Assembly (NCBI GenBank): GCA_019637755.1
Contig: JAHBVC010000001.1
Location: 706,480-770,479 of the forward strand
Reading direction: 5' to 3'
Source of the DNA: Anaerolineales bacterium
GTDB taxonomy: Bacteria; Chloroflexota; Anaerolineae; Anaerolineales; UBA11579
Length of the DNA stretch: 64,000 bases
The notes below the pieces were generated by a model, which was given only the letters and a program-made list of their open reading frames with translations, was not told the origin of the DNA and searched no databases. The first letter of the stretch is position 1, and every line of letters begins with the position of its first letter. The translations under genes were made by a program, and so were the position numbers. Positions 44,190 to 52,242 of this stretch are shown one piece after another.

Positions 44190-44480
44190 ACAAAAAAGCG
44201 CTCGCCCCATGTGTTGCCAAGCAACACATGGGACGAGCGCTAGCCCGCGGTACCACCCATGTTCCTGCGCTCAGCTAGCCGCAGGCAACTTAGTCGTCTT
44301 GGTAACGGGGTACGAGCCCGGCGCACTTAGTGGTGGACAGCTTACAGTCTACAGTTGACAGAAGCTATCCATGTTCAGGTTGCGTACAACAGAGGGATGT
44401 TCGGCCACGTGCGCTGGCCCGGCTTGCACTATCCCGGGCTCGCTAGCAGCAGGTACGTGGCGTACTCGGCTCTGAGGTGT
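44190..44480 (-). promoter_or_regulatory. T-box leader of ileS (specifier ATC)
   Basis: On the minus strand the T-box sequence GGGTGGTACCGCG is at 44246-44258. It is followed by a long terminator (AGCGCTCGYCCCATGTGTTGC stem, 44197-44241, then a U run). Upstream is stem I with AGTA and the sequence GAACATCCC, in which ATC (44396-44398) is the isoleucine specifier codon. Uncharged tRNA-Ile should pair here and favour readthrough into ileS, msrB and the methyltransferase relic. Confidence 0.93.
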
Positions 44481-44566
44481 GCAAATTATGCCATAGAGTT
44501 AGGAACATAAGGAGCCGGGGCGCGGAGGTAAGCTGCCTTAGGATACAGGGCTTGCACAGTGTTTTA

Positions 44567-45412
44567 TCAGCGCTTTATGTGCTTCACGATCGCACGATCC
44601 ACAATATCCCCAGTAACATAATTCACCTTTTGAGCACCGAATCTTGCAAATTCTTTATTCCAGTAATCTCGTCGAATCACACAGCCCTTTGTATTGATGT
44701 TCTCACAATCTGGAATCACCACAAGCACATCAACACCCACCAGATTGACCTCGTAGTCTTGAGAATCAACCCCAGGCCAGGTATACAAGTCATCTACAAT
44801 CACCAAAAGGCACGTGTCGTAATCAGGGCAATCTGCTTTGAAATCCAATGATGCATGCCACAGACCTTCATAAACTACATCCGAGGCATAGGGTTGTTCA
44901 CCTCGTGAATTTGAAGGGCTGTAGTTTGCAATCTGCGCTTGAAGTCGCTCCCTGACACTTTTTGCAACATCTGATCCATTGCGTCCTATGTCAAATCCAA
45001 TAGGGATTCTGCCACTCTTGCAAAGTTTTTCAGATGTAAACCAGCTAGGCGCAACACTTGCATAGGTATCGTAGGTATATACTCGTGCTACCCTAGCCGA
45101 CTCATAAGCTCGATATCCCAGCTGGAAAATACTAATCTGATCGCCGGCGTTCATAGTTTCGGGAAGGATATCTATCAAGAAGCCAAGAATGTCCTCCGTC
45201 TTGTCTCCATTGACATTGGTAAGCGGCCTGGCACGCGCCGCACCTGGATCAAATAGCACCACAATCATCTTGTACTGGCGCTCAGGGAAAGAGCAGCCAA
45301 ACACAATTGGGGTTGAAGTGCTCTCTGCAACCTCAGCTATAGGTGCTCCAACACACGAAGCTAAAACCACAGCCAGTAGAGCGCCTAGTAGGCAAACAAA
45401 GCGTTTATACAT
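44567..45412 (-). CDS. Predicted lipoprotein with von Willebrand A-like fold, function unknown
   Basis: The 281-residue protein has a lipoprotein signal (LLGALLAVVLASC, lipobox LASC). The remainder alternates strands and helices like a VWA domain: QYKMIVVLFDPGAARARP, TEDILGFLIDILPETM, DQISIFQLG, CLLVIVDDLYTW and VDVLVVIPDCENI. The metal site DxSxS is not intact (FDPGAA). Several Cys pairs (CPDYDTC, CENINTKGC) suggest disulfides outside the cell. The ATG lies 1 nt after the stop of the VWA gene, so the two are coupled. Base composition is AT-richer than its neighbours. Confidence 0.65.
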   Translation of the reverse strand: MYKRFVCLLGALLAVVLASCVGAPIAEVAESTSTPIVFGCSFPERQYKMIVVLFDPGAARARPLTNVNGDKTEDILGFLIDILPETMNAGDQISIFQLGYRAYESARVARVYTYDTYASVAPSWFTSEKLCKSGRIPIGFDIGRNGSDVAKSVRERLQAQIANYSPSNSRGEQPYASDVVYEGLWHASLDFKADCPDYDTCLLVIVDDLYTWPGVDSQDYEVNLVGVDVLVVIPDCENINTKGCVIRRDYWNKEFARFGAQKVNYVTGDIVDRAIVKHIKR

Positions 45413-45413
45413 C

Positions 45414-47747
45414 TTACAGGGCCGGGAATTTGCAGTTCGTAATGGCCCAAAGCGAAATTCCGAACAAAGCAACGCCCATCCCCAAAAAGATTAGTTGGCC
45501 CCTTATCCTGGCGGGCTTGGCGGGGTCCGCTATATCAATTTTCCTGAATAACGAACCCACAAGCGCTGCGGTCACAGATTCTGCAGCCACAGATTCTGCA
45601 GTTGCAGTTGCAGTTGCTCCTGCCACAGATAGGGTAGCAAGGGGAAGCAGTACATATTCAATAACTGTCCAAGGAAGGTAAGGTAGCAGTACGACTGCCA
45701 AAACCTCACTCCATATCGAAAAGACAATAAAAGAGGATCTCACAGAGCCTTTCGCTATTACAACCAAAGCGATAATTGTCACAGCAGCAAGAAGAATCTT
45801 GTAAAAACCAGAGTTTTGACAGAGACAATTTATCTGAATAGGTTCATTGTCAGTAGGAAATGAAGGCTGATTCAAAAACACTGTTAGCTGCCCGCGCTCT
45901 TCAATGGAACCACAGCTATAAGCCTTGGTAAATTCCCAGCCACTTTCAGTCTGAGCGGTGGCCGTAAATATATCTGAAGGCTGCGCAAGAGACGCGCTAC
46001 TAGACAAAATATGTAAATGCTCTTCCAATCCACCTCTGACAATCAAGGAGGCCGGATCCTGTTCGGCGGACATGCGAATTGGCACAACCACGTCAAATGT
46101 TTGCCCGGGTACGACGTCATACACCGTCTTTAGTTCTTCTGCAAATTCTGCTGGCTGAACTAAAACAAGCGAACAAGGCACCGAATCTAGTAAGGCTCCG
46201 TCTTGATAGCGCTGGACTTCAAATTCCAAGCGGTCCCGCCTTGTGAGGTTGGAGGGCACAAATTGTCCTGAAAAAGTATTCCCAGCAGCATCATAGGTCA
46301 TAAGCCCATTCGGCACCGAGTCGTTATCAAGGTCCTCAGGGGTGAAGTCAATCTCATAGCGCTCATTCATCTTGGGATCAAACCCATCAGGAATAACAGT
46401 GACAGTAATCGTTGCCCCAAAATCAAAGGTCAGCGAACTGAGTTTTACATCAAATTCTGTTCGTTCTCCACTGAATAAGTACCTACCTTGTTCCATCACC
46501 ATTTGCCTCGAAAGGGCCGGTGAAAATGTAATGTTCTTTTCGTCTGGATCTAGTTTCCACACCTCAAAGTAACTTTCATTGCTAGTTGCTTGTGAAGTTA
46601 ACGAGAAATCCAGTTCGTCCGGATTCAAGCCGAATTTAGGAAGATAAATCCTTGTGCCTATAGGAAGTTGCTCATGAATCTGGGCTTCTTCAGTTAGTGC
46701 GTTGAAATTTAACAAGGGGCCATTGAGCCCTAGAAGATGGTATGGGTTCAATCGAAGCCCCTCAGCAATTTTTGCCAAGGTGTCACGCGCCCTGTCCGTA
46801 GATACAACGCTTAGATTGGGCTGTGCTTTCAATATGACCAATCCAGGCTCTCTCGAAATCAAAGGAACATGAACTGGTTGGCCAAAGGGAATTGTCTTAA
46901 CATCTTCAGGTAGTAACGAAAATACGTGGGTAGCAGAGCTGGAATTCTTGGCATCGATCTCAAAAATAGTAGCCAATGGATCGATCTCAAATTCTGAGAT
47001 AAATGAATCCTGCCACCAGCTCATTACAGTGCTATAGAGTTGATCCCCTACTTGGTCTGAGGAATCTAAGGCAAATAAGAACAATTCAATATCATCTTTA
47101 ACATTGTTTTCTGGGTTAATCCACGCCGCTTTTATTGCGCTTACCTGCTCCTCGCGATTTGGTGTAGGCAAAAGGTCAGATACTACTATGACTATATTGC
47201 GGCTATGTGAGCCATCGACCCGCAAAAACAATTTTGAGTCATTTCTTACATGCTCAAAAAGTCGCTCAAAATCAGTATCCTGTTTCTCTCCTTTAGCTTG
47301 AACAATTTCACTCAGGTAGCTGGCTAATTCATGTTCCAAAATCTGAAAACTTTGAAAATCAGAGGTGTTCCACGCTTGAATTTCGTCGCCTATTACTGAA
47401 ACGTCTGCGTCAAACGACACTACGGTAAAGCGCACATCCATCCCATCGGCCAAAACCCCCACGGCCAGTGTTTCGAGAATCGCACGCGCCTGTTCATTGC
47501 GCATTCTTTTCATCTCAGGCGAGTTTTCTATCGATAATGAGGTATCTAAAGCGATAAAGATATTGTAGGCATCATATAGGGGTTTTGACTCATCCGAGTA
47601 CCCACAGCCCTCTTGTTGATACAGAGCATCTCCGCTCCGGGATCGAGGCAGTGTGAAAGCTGAGATCAAGGTGGCACAAATGAGGAGGGCAAATACAATA
47701 CGCGTGGTCAGTCGAGACTTAAGCAAATCTGGTTTTTGTGCAACCAT
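45414..47747 (-). CDS. VWA-domain membrane protein with LysM-like segment, function unknown
   Basis: The 777-residue protein has a signal helix (IVFALLICATLISAF), then a VWA domain (about 60-260) with MIDAS DTSLS in YNIFIALDTSLSIENSP and NIVIVVSDLLPTP. A LysM-like segment follows (about 315-370: ARDTLAKIAEGLRLNPYHLL ending in IGTRIYLP). Then come beta-rich Ig-like regions and at least four C-terminal helices (about 640-770) with an odd ATATATAESVAAESV loop. It is probably displayed outside and anchored in the membrane. The segment is AT-richer than flanking genes. No known system was recognised. Confidence 0.7.
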   Translation of the reverse strand: MVAQKPDLLKSRLTTRIVFALLICATLISAFTLPRSRSGDALYQQEGCGYSDESKPLYDAYNIFIALDTSLSIENSPEMKRMRNEQARAILETLAVGVLADGMDVRFTVVSFDADVSVIGDEIQAWNTSDFQSFQILEHELASYLSEIVQAKGEKQDTDFERLFEHVRNDSKLFLRVDGSHSRNIVIVVSDLLPTPNREEQVSAIKAAWINPENNVKDDIELFLFALDSSDQVGDQLYSTVMSWWQDSFISEFEIDPLATIFEIDAKNSSSATHVFSLLPEDVKTIPFGQPVHVPLISREPGLVILKAQPNLSVVSTDRARDTLAKIAEGLRLNPYHLLGLNGPLLNFNALTEEAQIHEQLPIGTRIYLPKFGLNPDELDFSLTSQATSNESYFEVWKLDPDEKNITFSPALSRQMVMEQGRYLFSGERTEFDVKLSSLTFDFGATITVTVIPDGFDPKMNERYEIDFTPEDLDNDSVPNGLMTYDAAGNTFSGQFVPSNLTRRDRLEFEVQRYQDGALLDSVPCSLVLVQPAEFAEELKTVYDVVPGQTFDVVVPIRMSAEQDPASLIVRGGLEEHLHILSSSASLAQPSDIFTATAQTESGWEFTKAYSCGSIEERGQLTVFLNQPSFPTDNEPIQINCLCQNSGFYKILLAAVTIIALVVIAKGSVRSSFIVFSIWSEVLAVVLLPYLPWTVIEYVLLPLATLSVAGATATATAESVAAESVTAALVGSLFRKIDIADPAKPARIRGQLIFLGMGVALFGISLWAITNCKFPAL

Positions 47748-47779
47748 CAGATATCCCCTAGGTTACGAAAGTGTAAGTA

Positions 47780-47785
47780 ATTATA
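47780..47785 (-). promoter_or_regulatory. -10 box of the VWA operon
   Basis: TATAAT on the minus strand lies in a very AT-rich stretch (47775-47810), about 33 nt upstream of the VWA start, with AGGGGAT as ribosome-binding site. No convincing -35 was seen. Confidence 0.5.
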
Positions 47786-47826
47786 ATATACATATTGTAT
47801 ATTTTATAGGAGGTCCTGGGAATAAC

Positions 47827-47863
47827 AAAAAACACCGCCCGGCTTGCGCTGGGCGGTGTTTTT
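47827..47863. terminator. Terminator of the first cold-shock gene
   Basis: AAAAACACCGCCC/GGGCGGTGTTTTT with a 10-nt loop, 26 nt after the csp stop on the minus strand. Confidence 0.85.
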
Positions 47864-47888
47864 GTTTACAGCGTTATAGGTTAACTAA

Positions 47889-48101
47889 TTAACCTACGAC
47901 GACGACGTCCTGAGCCTGGGGGCCCTTCTGGCCCTGGGTCACGGTGAATTCCACCTTCTGACCTTCTTCCAGGTTACGGAAGCCTTCGCCGCTGATGGCG
48001 CTGAAGTGGACGAAGACGTCCGGGCCACCCTCACGGGTGATGAAACCGAAGCCCTTGGTGCCATTGAACCACTTCACGGTGCCTTGAATGCGTTCTGCCA
48101 T
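47889..48101 (-). CDS. Cold-shock protein (CspA family)
   Basis: The 70-residue protein has [16 protein letters not shown] (RNP1 equivalent) and DVFVHFSAI (RNP2), then the rest of an OB fold. It should bind single-stranded RNA or DNA. TCTGCAAGAAAGGAGTT lies just upstream and is identical in the second csp gene at 51173, while the rest of the leaders differ. A leader of up to ~200 nt without a gene lies upstream (48102-48300). Confidence 0.95.
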   Translation of the reverse strand: MAERIQGTVKWFNGTKGFGFITREGGPDVFVHFSAISGEGFRNLEEGQKVEFTVTQGQKGPQAQDVVVVG

Positions 48102-48304
48102 TGCGATCTATTAACTCCTTTCTTGCAGAGTTAGGTAGAGCGTTCTTACGCCATGGCGGCGCGACAGACCGGAACCCAGCATGGCTGAATTCACACCTGT
48201 ACATTCAAGGACAGTTGTAATGACTGTGGGGGGAAAACCTTGAAAAACCACTGCTAACCTACGCCTGAGAATATATCACGAAATTTGTAAGATGTATATA
48301 TGAA

Positions 48305-48482
48305 ACTAGCTTTTAGCTATAAGCTATTAGCTGTCAGCTAAAGGCAAAAACAAGGCCAAATCAGGCTTAGGCTATAGACTAATTTCGCTAACGCCCTTAT
48401 GTTGATAATGGATCAAGCTAATCGCTAAGAGCTAACCGCTTACAGCTTATGGCTTACAGCCCAATAGCTCCGCCTGTATAAT
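48305..48482 (+). promoter_or_regulatory. Degenerate AGCT-type repeats and promoter before the lipoprotein gene
   Basis: GCTTTTAGCTATAAGCTATT, then AGCTGTCAGC (48309-48340) and GCTAATCGCTAAGAGCTAAC, CGCTTACAGCTTATGGCTTA (48418-48457) are low-complexity repeats. The end supplies a promoter: TTACAG (48454-48459), 17 bp, TATAAT (48477-48482), only 6 nt before ATG. Nothing else is seen in 48102-48488. Confidence 0.6.
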
Positions 48483-48488
48483 CTGGCT

Positions 48489-49259
48489 ATGCGCAAAACA
48501 ATCTTACTGATTTCATTGCTTACAACCGCCGCCCTGCTGGCCGGCTGCAGCACCCTGGCGCCCGAGCCCACCGCCACGCCCACGCTTACCCCTTCTCTCA
48601 CCGCCACCGCTACGGCTACGCCCAGCCGCACGCCGACCGCGACGATCACCTTGACACCGAGCGTCACGCCAACCCCCAGCCCCACGCTGCCGCCGACGCC
48701 CAGCTTTACCTGGGGCACCATCAACGTCGAGATGGCCAGCTGCCGCTTCGGGCCGGGCGGCGGCTACCTGCTGGCCACTACCCTGTATAAGGGCAATACA
48801 GTAGAAGTGCTCGGCCACATGGAGCTGAACGAGAACTGGTGGCTGGTGAACCTGGTGGAATACAAGCCGCAGCGCAAGTGCTGGGTAAGCCAGGAGCTAA
48901 TCACGCTGGGCGTAGACCGCAGCCTCGTCTACCCGCTAGATAACCCCCATGCCGTGCTGCCCTGGACCACGCAGCCGTACCAACCACTGCAAGGCGTGCG
49001 GGCCAGCCGCAACGGCACACTGGTCACGGTATCCTGGCAACCCTTCGATTACCTGCCTGGCGACGATTCGTTGCAAAACAAATACTTGGTCGAAGCCTGG
49101 GTATGCCAGGGCGGCCAGTTTGTCTTCCGTGCCTATGGCACCAACAACACGTCAATTGATATTCAAGATGAGCAAACCTGCAGTGAGCCCTCGCACGCCC
49201 GCGCCTTCGGCTCGGACAAGCACGGCTACACCGGCTGGGTAGGCGTACCCTGGCCGTAG
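48489..49259 (+). CDS. Secreted lipoprotein with Thr/Pro linker, SH3-like region; paralogue 1
   Basis: The 256-residue protein has a lipoprotein signal (LLTTAALLAGC, lipobox LAGC), a linker of ~50 residues rich in T, P and S (TATPTLTPSLTATATATPS), and a C-terminal domain. The first part (CRFGPGGGYLLATTLYKGNT to KCWVSQELI) resembles a bacterial SH3 domain. The second carries VEAWVCQGGQFVF and KHGYTGWVGVPWP. The four Cys may form disulfides. The role is unknown. A paralogue is at 50266, with the CPBP-like gene between them on the opposite strand. Confidence 0.7.
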   Translation: MRKTILLISLLTTAALLAGCSTLAPEPTATPTLTPSLTATATATPSRTPTATITLTPSVTPTPSPTLPPTPSFTWGTINVEMASCRFGPGGGYLLATTLYKGNTVEVLGHMELNENWWLVNLVEYKPQRKCWVSQELITLGVDRSLVYPLDNPHAVLPWTTQPYQPLQGVRASRNGTLVTVSWQPFDYLPGDDSLQNKYLVEAWVCQGGQFVFRAYGTNNTSIDIQDEQTCSEPSHARAFGSDKHGYTGWVGVPWP

Positions 49260-49282
49260 GGCAAAAAACAATCAACGACATC

Positions 49283-49359
49283 AAAAAAAGTCGCTTAGTC
49301 CTTTAGTCGATTGGTCAGCGTATGCCGACCAGTTTGACCAATAGACCAAGCGACTTTTT
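49283..49359. terminator. Long imperfect inverted repeat, bidirectional terminator
   Basis: Left AAAAAGTCGCTTAGTC...GATTGGTCA pairs with right TGACCAATAGACCAAGCGAC then TTTTT. It separates the lipoprotein gene from the convergent CPBP-like gene. The arms contain TTTAGTCGATTGGTC, also present in ileS at 41758-41772. Confidence 0.7.
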
Positions 49360-49382
49360 GATTAATCGATTAACGATTGGCC

Positions 49383-50213
49383 TTACAGCCCATATCTCCC
49401 AAACGCAAACAAGTGCAGCAGGATCAGCAGCCACAGGTTGCCGGTCTTGCGCCAGAAGTAACCACCGAGCACACCATTGGTGAGCACCAGTACCAACGCG
49501 GCAGCGTAGGTCGCCGGGTAGCGGTTGCCGATGAGATACAACGGCAGGAACGAGGCGCTATACAACGCGGCCTGCACCACCACCGCCCACCGGCCGGGCA
49601 AGTACGCAGCCAGGCGCGGCTGCAAATAGACACGGAAGAAAATCTCTACCAGAGCCGCGGCCACCACCAGCATGATTGCGTGGTTGCCCATAAAGCTCAG
49701 CGCGCCGGCAATGGCGTTCTCGCCCGGAGCACCGGCCAGCTCGCGCGGCGGCAGGATGGCGCTCAGGCCGCGGCTCAGGCCGTAGACCAGCAGGATCACC
49801 ACCGCCAGTACGCCAATCTCGGCGGGCTTGGGGGTACGCAGGCCCCAGGCGCGCGGGCCGTAGCCCGCCGACACCATGGCGATGACGGGCAGCAGCATGG
49901 CGCCCAGCAGCCACGGCCAACTGATGTTGCCGCGGAAGCCCTCGGCAGCGCCGAAGACCAGCAAAGCGTAGCCGATCAAGCCCATGATCAGCTCACGACG
50001 CGGGCCCTTAACGCGCTCTTTGGGGGCATCTTTCCAGGGCAGGTATTGGCGTGCCACCGCAAACGTAGCCGCCAGGATGATCGCTTCCGCCAGGAAGCTG
50101 CGGGTGGCTTCACCAGGGCCAACAACAATCAGCGTGACCACCAGGCCAATCGCCATCAAAATGCCGATGACTACGCTGCTATCGTAATTATTGAAAAAAC
50201 CGGGTTCTTTCAT
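49383..50213 (-). CDS. CPBP-family membrane protein, catalytic motifs degenerate
   Basis: The 276-residue protein has about eight helices and the CPBP (Abi/Rce1-like) layout. The EExxxR motif is reduced to VEIFFRVYLQPRL, with one Glu lost. The middle FxxxH motif is not visible near ASFLPLYLIGN. The last LLHLFAF is retained. Such proteins may have lost protease activity and act as a chaperone or anchor, or use other residues. SD GGAGGCG precedes ATG at 50213. A longer frame is the shadow of the Thr/Pro-rich linker on the other strand. Confidence 0.75.
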   Translation of the reverse strand: MKEPGFFNNYDSSVVIGILMAIGLVVTLIVVGPGEATRSFLAEAIILAATFAVARQYLPWKDAPKERVKGPRRELIMGLIGYALLVFGAAEGFRGNISWPWLLGAMLLPVIAMVSAGYGPRAWGLRTPKPAEIGVLAVVILLVYGLSRGLSAILPPRELAGAPGENAIAGALSFMGNHAIMLVVAAALVEIFFRVYLQPRLAAYLPGRWAVVVQAALYSASFLPLYLIGNRYPATYAAALVLVLTNGVLGGYFWRKTGNLWLLILLHLFAFGRYGL

Positions 50214-50265
50214 GCACGCGCCTCCAAACAATGGGCAATGTCTAGGAAAGTATAATGCAAACACT

Positions 50266-51039
50266 ATGAAACGCTGCGCCGCCCTCACTCTGCTCACCTT
50301 GCTGCTCACGGCCTGTGGCACAGCAACCCCAGCCGCCACGCAGACTGCGCCACCAGTACCGGCCAACCCCACTTCCTCACACACGCCGCAGCCCAGCGCT
50401 ACCACCACCCCTACCGAGACGCCGACACCGGTCCCCAGCACAACCGATACTCCCACTCCCGTGCCCACCTATGTCGCTTCGCTGCGCGCCAAGGTGATCG
50501 TGGACGGGCGCCTGGCCTGCCGCTTCGGCCCCGGCCCGGATTATTTATTCAAATTCACTTTTGCCGGCGGCAGCAACATTGAAGTCGTTGGCCGCATGGA
50601 ACACAGCAACTGGGTGTTGGCGCAAGCCATTGGCGGCAACAACCGCTGCTGGGTCAACGGTGGCGAGGAATTCTTGCAATTCAGCGCCGATCGCAATTCG
50701 TTGGCCCCGCTAGACCCGCACATCGTGCTAGCCTGGTCTTACATCTACACCTATGGGCTGAGCGGAGTGAATGCCGTACGCAACGGTGACGTGGTGACGG
50801 TAAGCTGGTACGGCATTCAACTTAACGCCGGCGATGACTCGGAGCAGACGCCCTATATAGTCGAAGCTTGGGTGTGCCAGGGCGGCGAATACGTATTCAC
50901 GGCGGCGGGCGCCTGGGGCACCGCAGTAGACATCCTGGACGATGGCAGTTGTTCTCAAGCCAGCTATGCGCGCATCGCCGCCGCCGAAAAACACGGCTAC
51001 ACCCCCTTCGTAGACGTGCCTTGGCCGCAGCATCCGTAA
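50266..51039 (+). CDS. Secreted lipoprotein with Thr/Pro linker, SH3-like region; paralogue 2
   Basis: The 257-residue protein shares the plan of the lipoprotein at 48489: lipobox LTAC (LLTLLLTAC), a Thr/Pro linker (about 20-70), CRFGPGPDYLFKFTFAGGSN then NRCWVNGGEEFLQ, then VEAWVCQGGEYVF and AEKHGYTPFVDVPWP. It probably arose by duplication. TATAAT (50251-50256) ends 9 nt before the ATG, so it is probably leaderless. The function is unknown. Confidence 0.7.
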   Translation: MKRCAALTLLTLLLTACGTATPAATQTAPPVPANPTSSHTPQPSATTTPTETPTPVPSTTDTPTPVPTYVASLRAKVIVDGRLACRFGPGPDYLFKFTFAGGSNIEVVGRMEHSNWVLAQAIGGNNRCWVNGGEEFLQFSADRNSLAPLDPHIVLAWSYIYTYGLSGVNAVRNGDVVTVSWYGIQLNAGDDSEQTPYIVEAWVCQGGEYVFTAAGAWGTAVDILDDGSCSQASYARIAAAEKHGYTPFVDVPWPQHP

Positions 51040-51041
51040 GA

Positions 51042-51108
51042 AGTGAGCAGTGATTGGTGAGCAGGAAACTGTTTCCCTGCTCACTGTTTACAGCTCACTG
51101 TTTACTCT
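51042..51108. repeat. Degenerate GTGAGCAGTGATTGG repeats with hairpin
   Basis: GTGAGCAGGAAAC (51057-51069) pairs almost perfectly with GTTTCCCTGCTCAC (51071-51084). Words CAGTGATTGG, TCACTGTTTACAGCTCACTG follow. It may end the upstream lipoprotein transcript. Confidence 0.6.
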
Positions 51109-51123
51109 TCTATGAAACAAAAA

Positions 51124-51152
51124 ATCCGGCTGAGAGCTACTCTCAGCCGGAT
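51124..51152 (-). terminator. Terminator of the second cold-shock gene
   Basis: Perfect stem ATCCGGCTGAGAG/CTCTCAGCCGGAT with CTA loop; the minus strand runs into TTTTTTG. Confidence 0.87.
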
Positions 51153-51172
51153 CTCGTTAGTGCGGTCTGGGA

Positions 51173-51382
51173 TTACAGAGCGATAACGTCTTGAGCCTGG
51201 AGGCCCTTATCGCCGTGGACCACGGTGAACTCCACCTTCTGGCCTTCTTCCAAGTTGCGGAAGCCATCGCCACGAATAGCACTGAAATGAACAAACACAT
51301 CATCAGCGCCGTCGCGGGAGATAAAGCCAAAGCCCTTAGAGCCATTGAACCACTTAACGGTTCCTTGCTCGCGTTCAGCCAT
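51173..51382 (-). CDS. Cold-shock protein (CspA family), second copy
   Basis: The 69-residue protein has [20 protein letters not shown] and [20 protein letters not shown], 70-75% identical by eye to the copy at 47889. The C-terminus is [19 protein letters not shown] at 51382 is preceded by TCTGCAAGAAAGGAGTT, the same 17 nt as the other gene. GTAGTCCGAA occurs twice in the leader (51408-51417 and 51457-51466), maybe regulatory. A longer N-terminal frame is not family-like. Confidence 0.95.
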   Translation of the reverse strand: MAEREQGTVKWFNGSKGFGFISRDGADDVFVHFSAIRGDGFRNLEEGQKVEFTVVHGDKGLQAQDVIAL

Positions 51383-51544
51383 TTTGGATTTGGAACTCCT
51401 TTCTTGCAGATTTCGGACTACAGGGTCCAAATCTTTGGGGCTGCCCCCTAGTACTTCGGACTACTGCGTACCAGATAAAAATGTTAACACAAATTGTTTG
51501 GCGGTGTTATGGGGGTAAAAGTACTACCGGGCAGGCACAAATGC

Positions 51545-52180
51545 TTATGGATGTGGATACAGCTGGTGCTTTTCGGGCCTCTCGGGCAAATACAGCACCA
51601 CCGCCGGGCCAGGGGCATGGGTGCTCTGCGGGTCATTCATGGTACTGGCCGTGCCGTAGAAGGATTGGCCATCCAGCACGAACCGATACGAAATCGTCCA
51701 CGGCATACGCCCATTGACGCGCACGCTGTAATTCGGCTCCAACGCGGTGATCTCGCCTTCGATCGCTTCGCCGCTCTGCAGGATCGCTACAGTTTGTAAT
51801 GCCTCCTGATAGCGCCAATACAGCACCGCACCCCCTCCTCCCAGGAATAGCAAGCCTAAACCCAGGAAGGGTAGGCCAACGAAGGCCGTAACGATCCCCA
51901 ACGTGAGCCCGAACCCAGTCAGGGTAAAGATGGCCCCAATCAGCACAAACACCAACATCGCCACCACCCACGCGTCCTCGCGCAGCAGCTTCCACACGTA
52001 GGTAGGCGCCACCGTGCGCGGTGCAGGCGGCGGCCAGGCCAAGCGTGCCTGACGCGGCGCCTGCGCTGGGGGCGCCGGCGTGCGCCTGGGCGCCGGCAGA
52101 GTGCCCCCGCAATTGCGGCAGTTGGACTGAAACTCCAGGTATTGTGTGCCGCACCAGGGGCAAATGATCGCGTTTTCCAT
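51545..52180 (-). CDS. Zinc-ribbon membrane protein, function unknown
   Basis: The 211-residue protein begins with a zinc ribbon (CPWCGTQYLEFQSNCRNCGG), followed by a Pro-rich linker (APRRTPAPPAQAPRQAR), two helices (about 80-130) and a soluble C-terminal part (VAILQSGEAIEGEITALEPN) with a beta-barrel-like look. The role is not known. TATACT (minus, 52193-52198) is 12 nt before the ATG. It is divergent from the DtxR-type regulator, so coregulation is possible. Confidence 0.7.
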   Translation of the reverse strand: MENAIICPWCGTQYLEFQSNCRNCGGTLPAPRRTPAPPAQAPRQARLAWPPPAPRTVAPTYVWKLLREDAWVVAMLVFVLIGAIFTLTGFGLTLGIVTAFVGLPFLGLGLLFLGGGGAVLYWRYQEALQTVAILQSGEAIEGEITALEPNYSVRVNGRMPWTISYRFVLDGQSFYGTASTMNDPQSTHAPGPAVVLYLPERPEKHQLYPHP

Positions 52181-52207
52181 GAGAATGGGTGCAGTATAGT
52201 GCATTCA

Positions 52208-52236
52208 TTGACACTTGGATACGCGGCGTATACACT
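52208..52236 (+). promoter_or_regulatory. Promoter of the DtxR-type regulator
   Basis: TTGACA (52208-52213), 17 bp, TACACT (52231-52236), ATG at 52243. The leader would be only about 0-3 nt. The -35 region overlaps the divergent -10 at 52193-52198 at close range, so the two promoters could compete. Confidence 0.75.
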
Positions 52237-52242
52237 TCCCGT

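Noticed and set aside
49260..50220. A plus-strand frame (49377-50255) opposite the CPBP gene.
   Set aside because: It has low-complexity Gln/Arg/His composition typical of antisense shadows, and the minus-strand membrane protein explains the sequence.
50214..50468. N-terminal extension of the CPBP protein (VGVSV repeats).
   Set aside because: It is the reverse of the Thr/Pro linker of the lipoprotein at 50266. The ATG at 50213 has a good ribosome-binding site.
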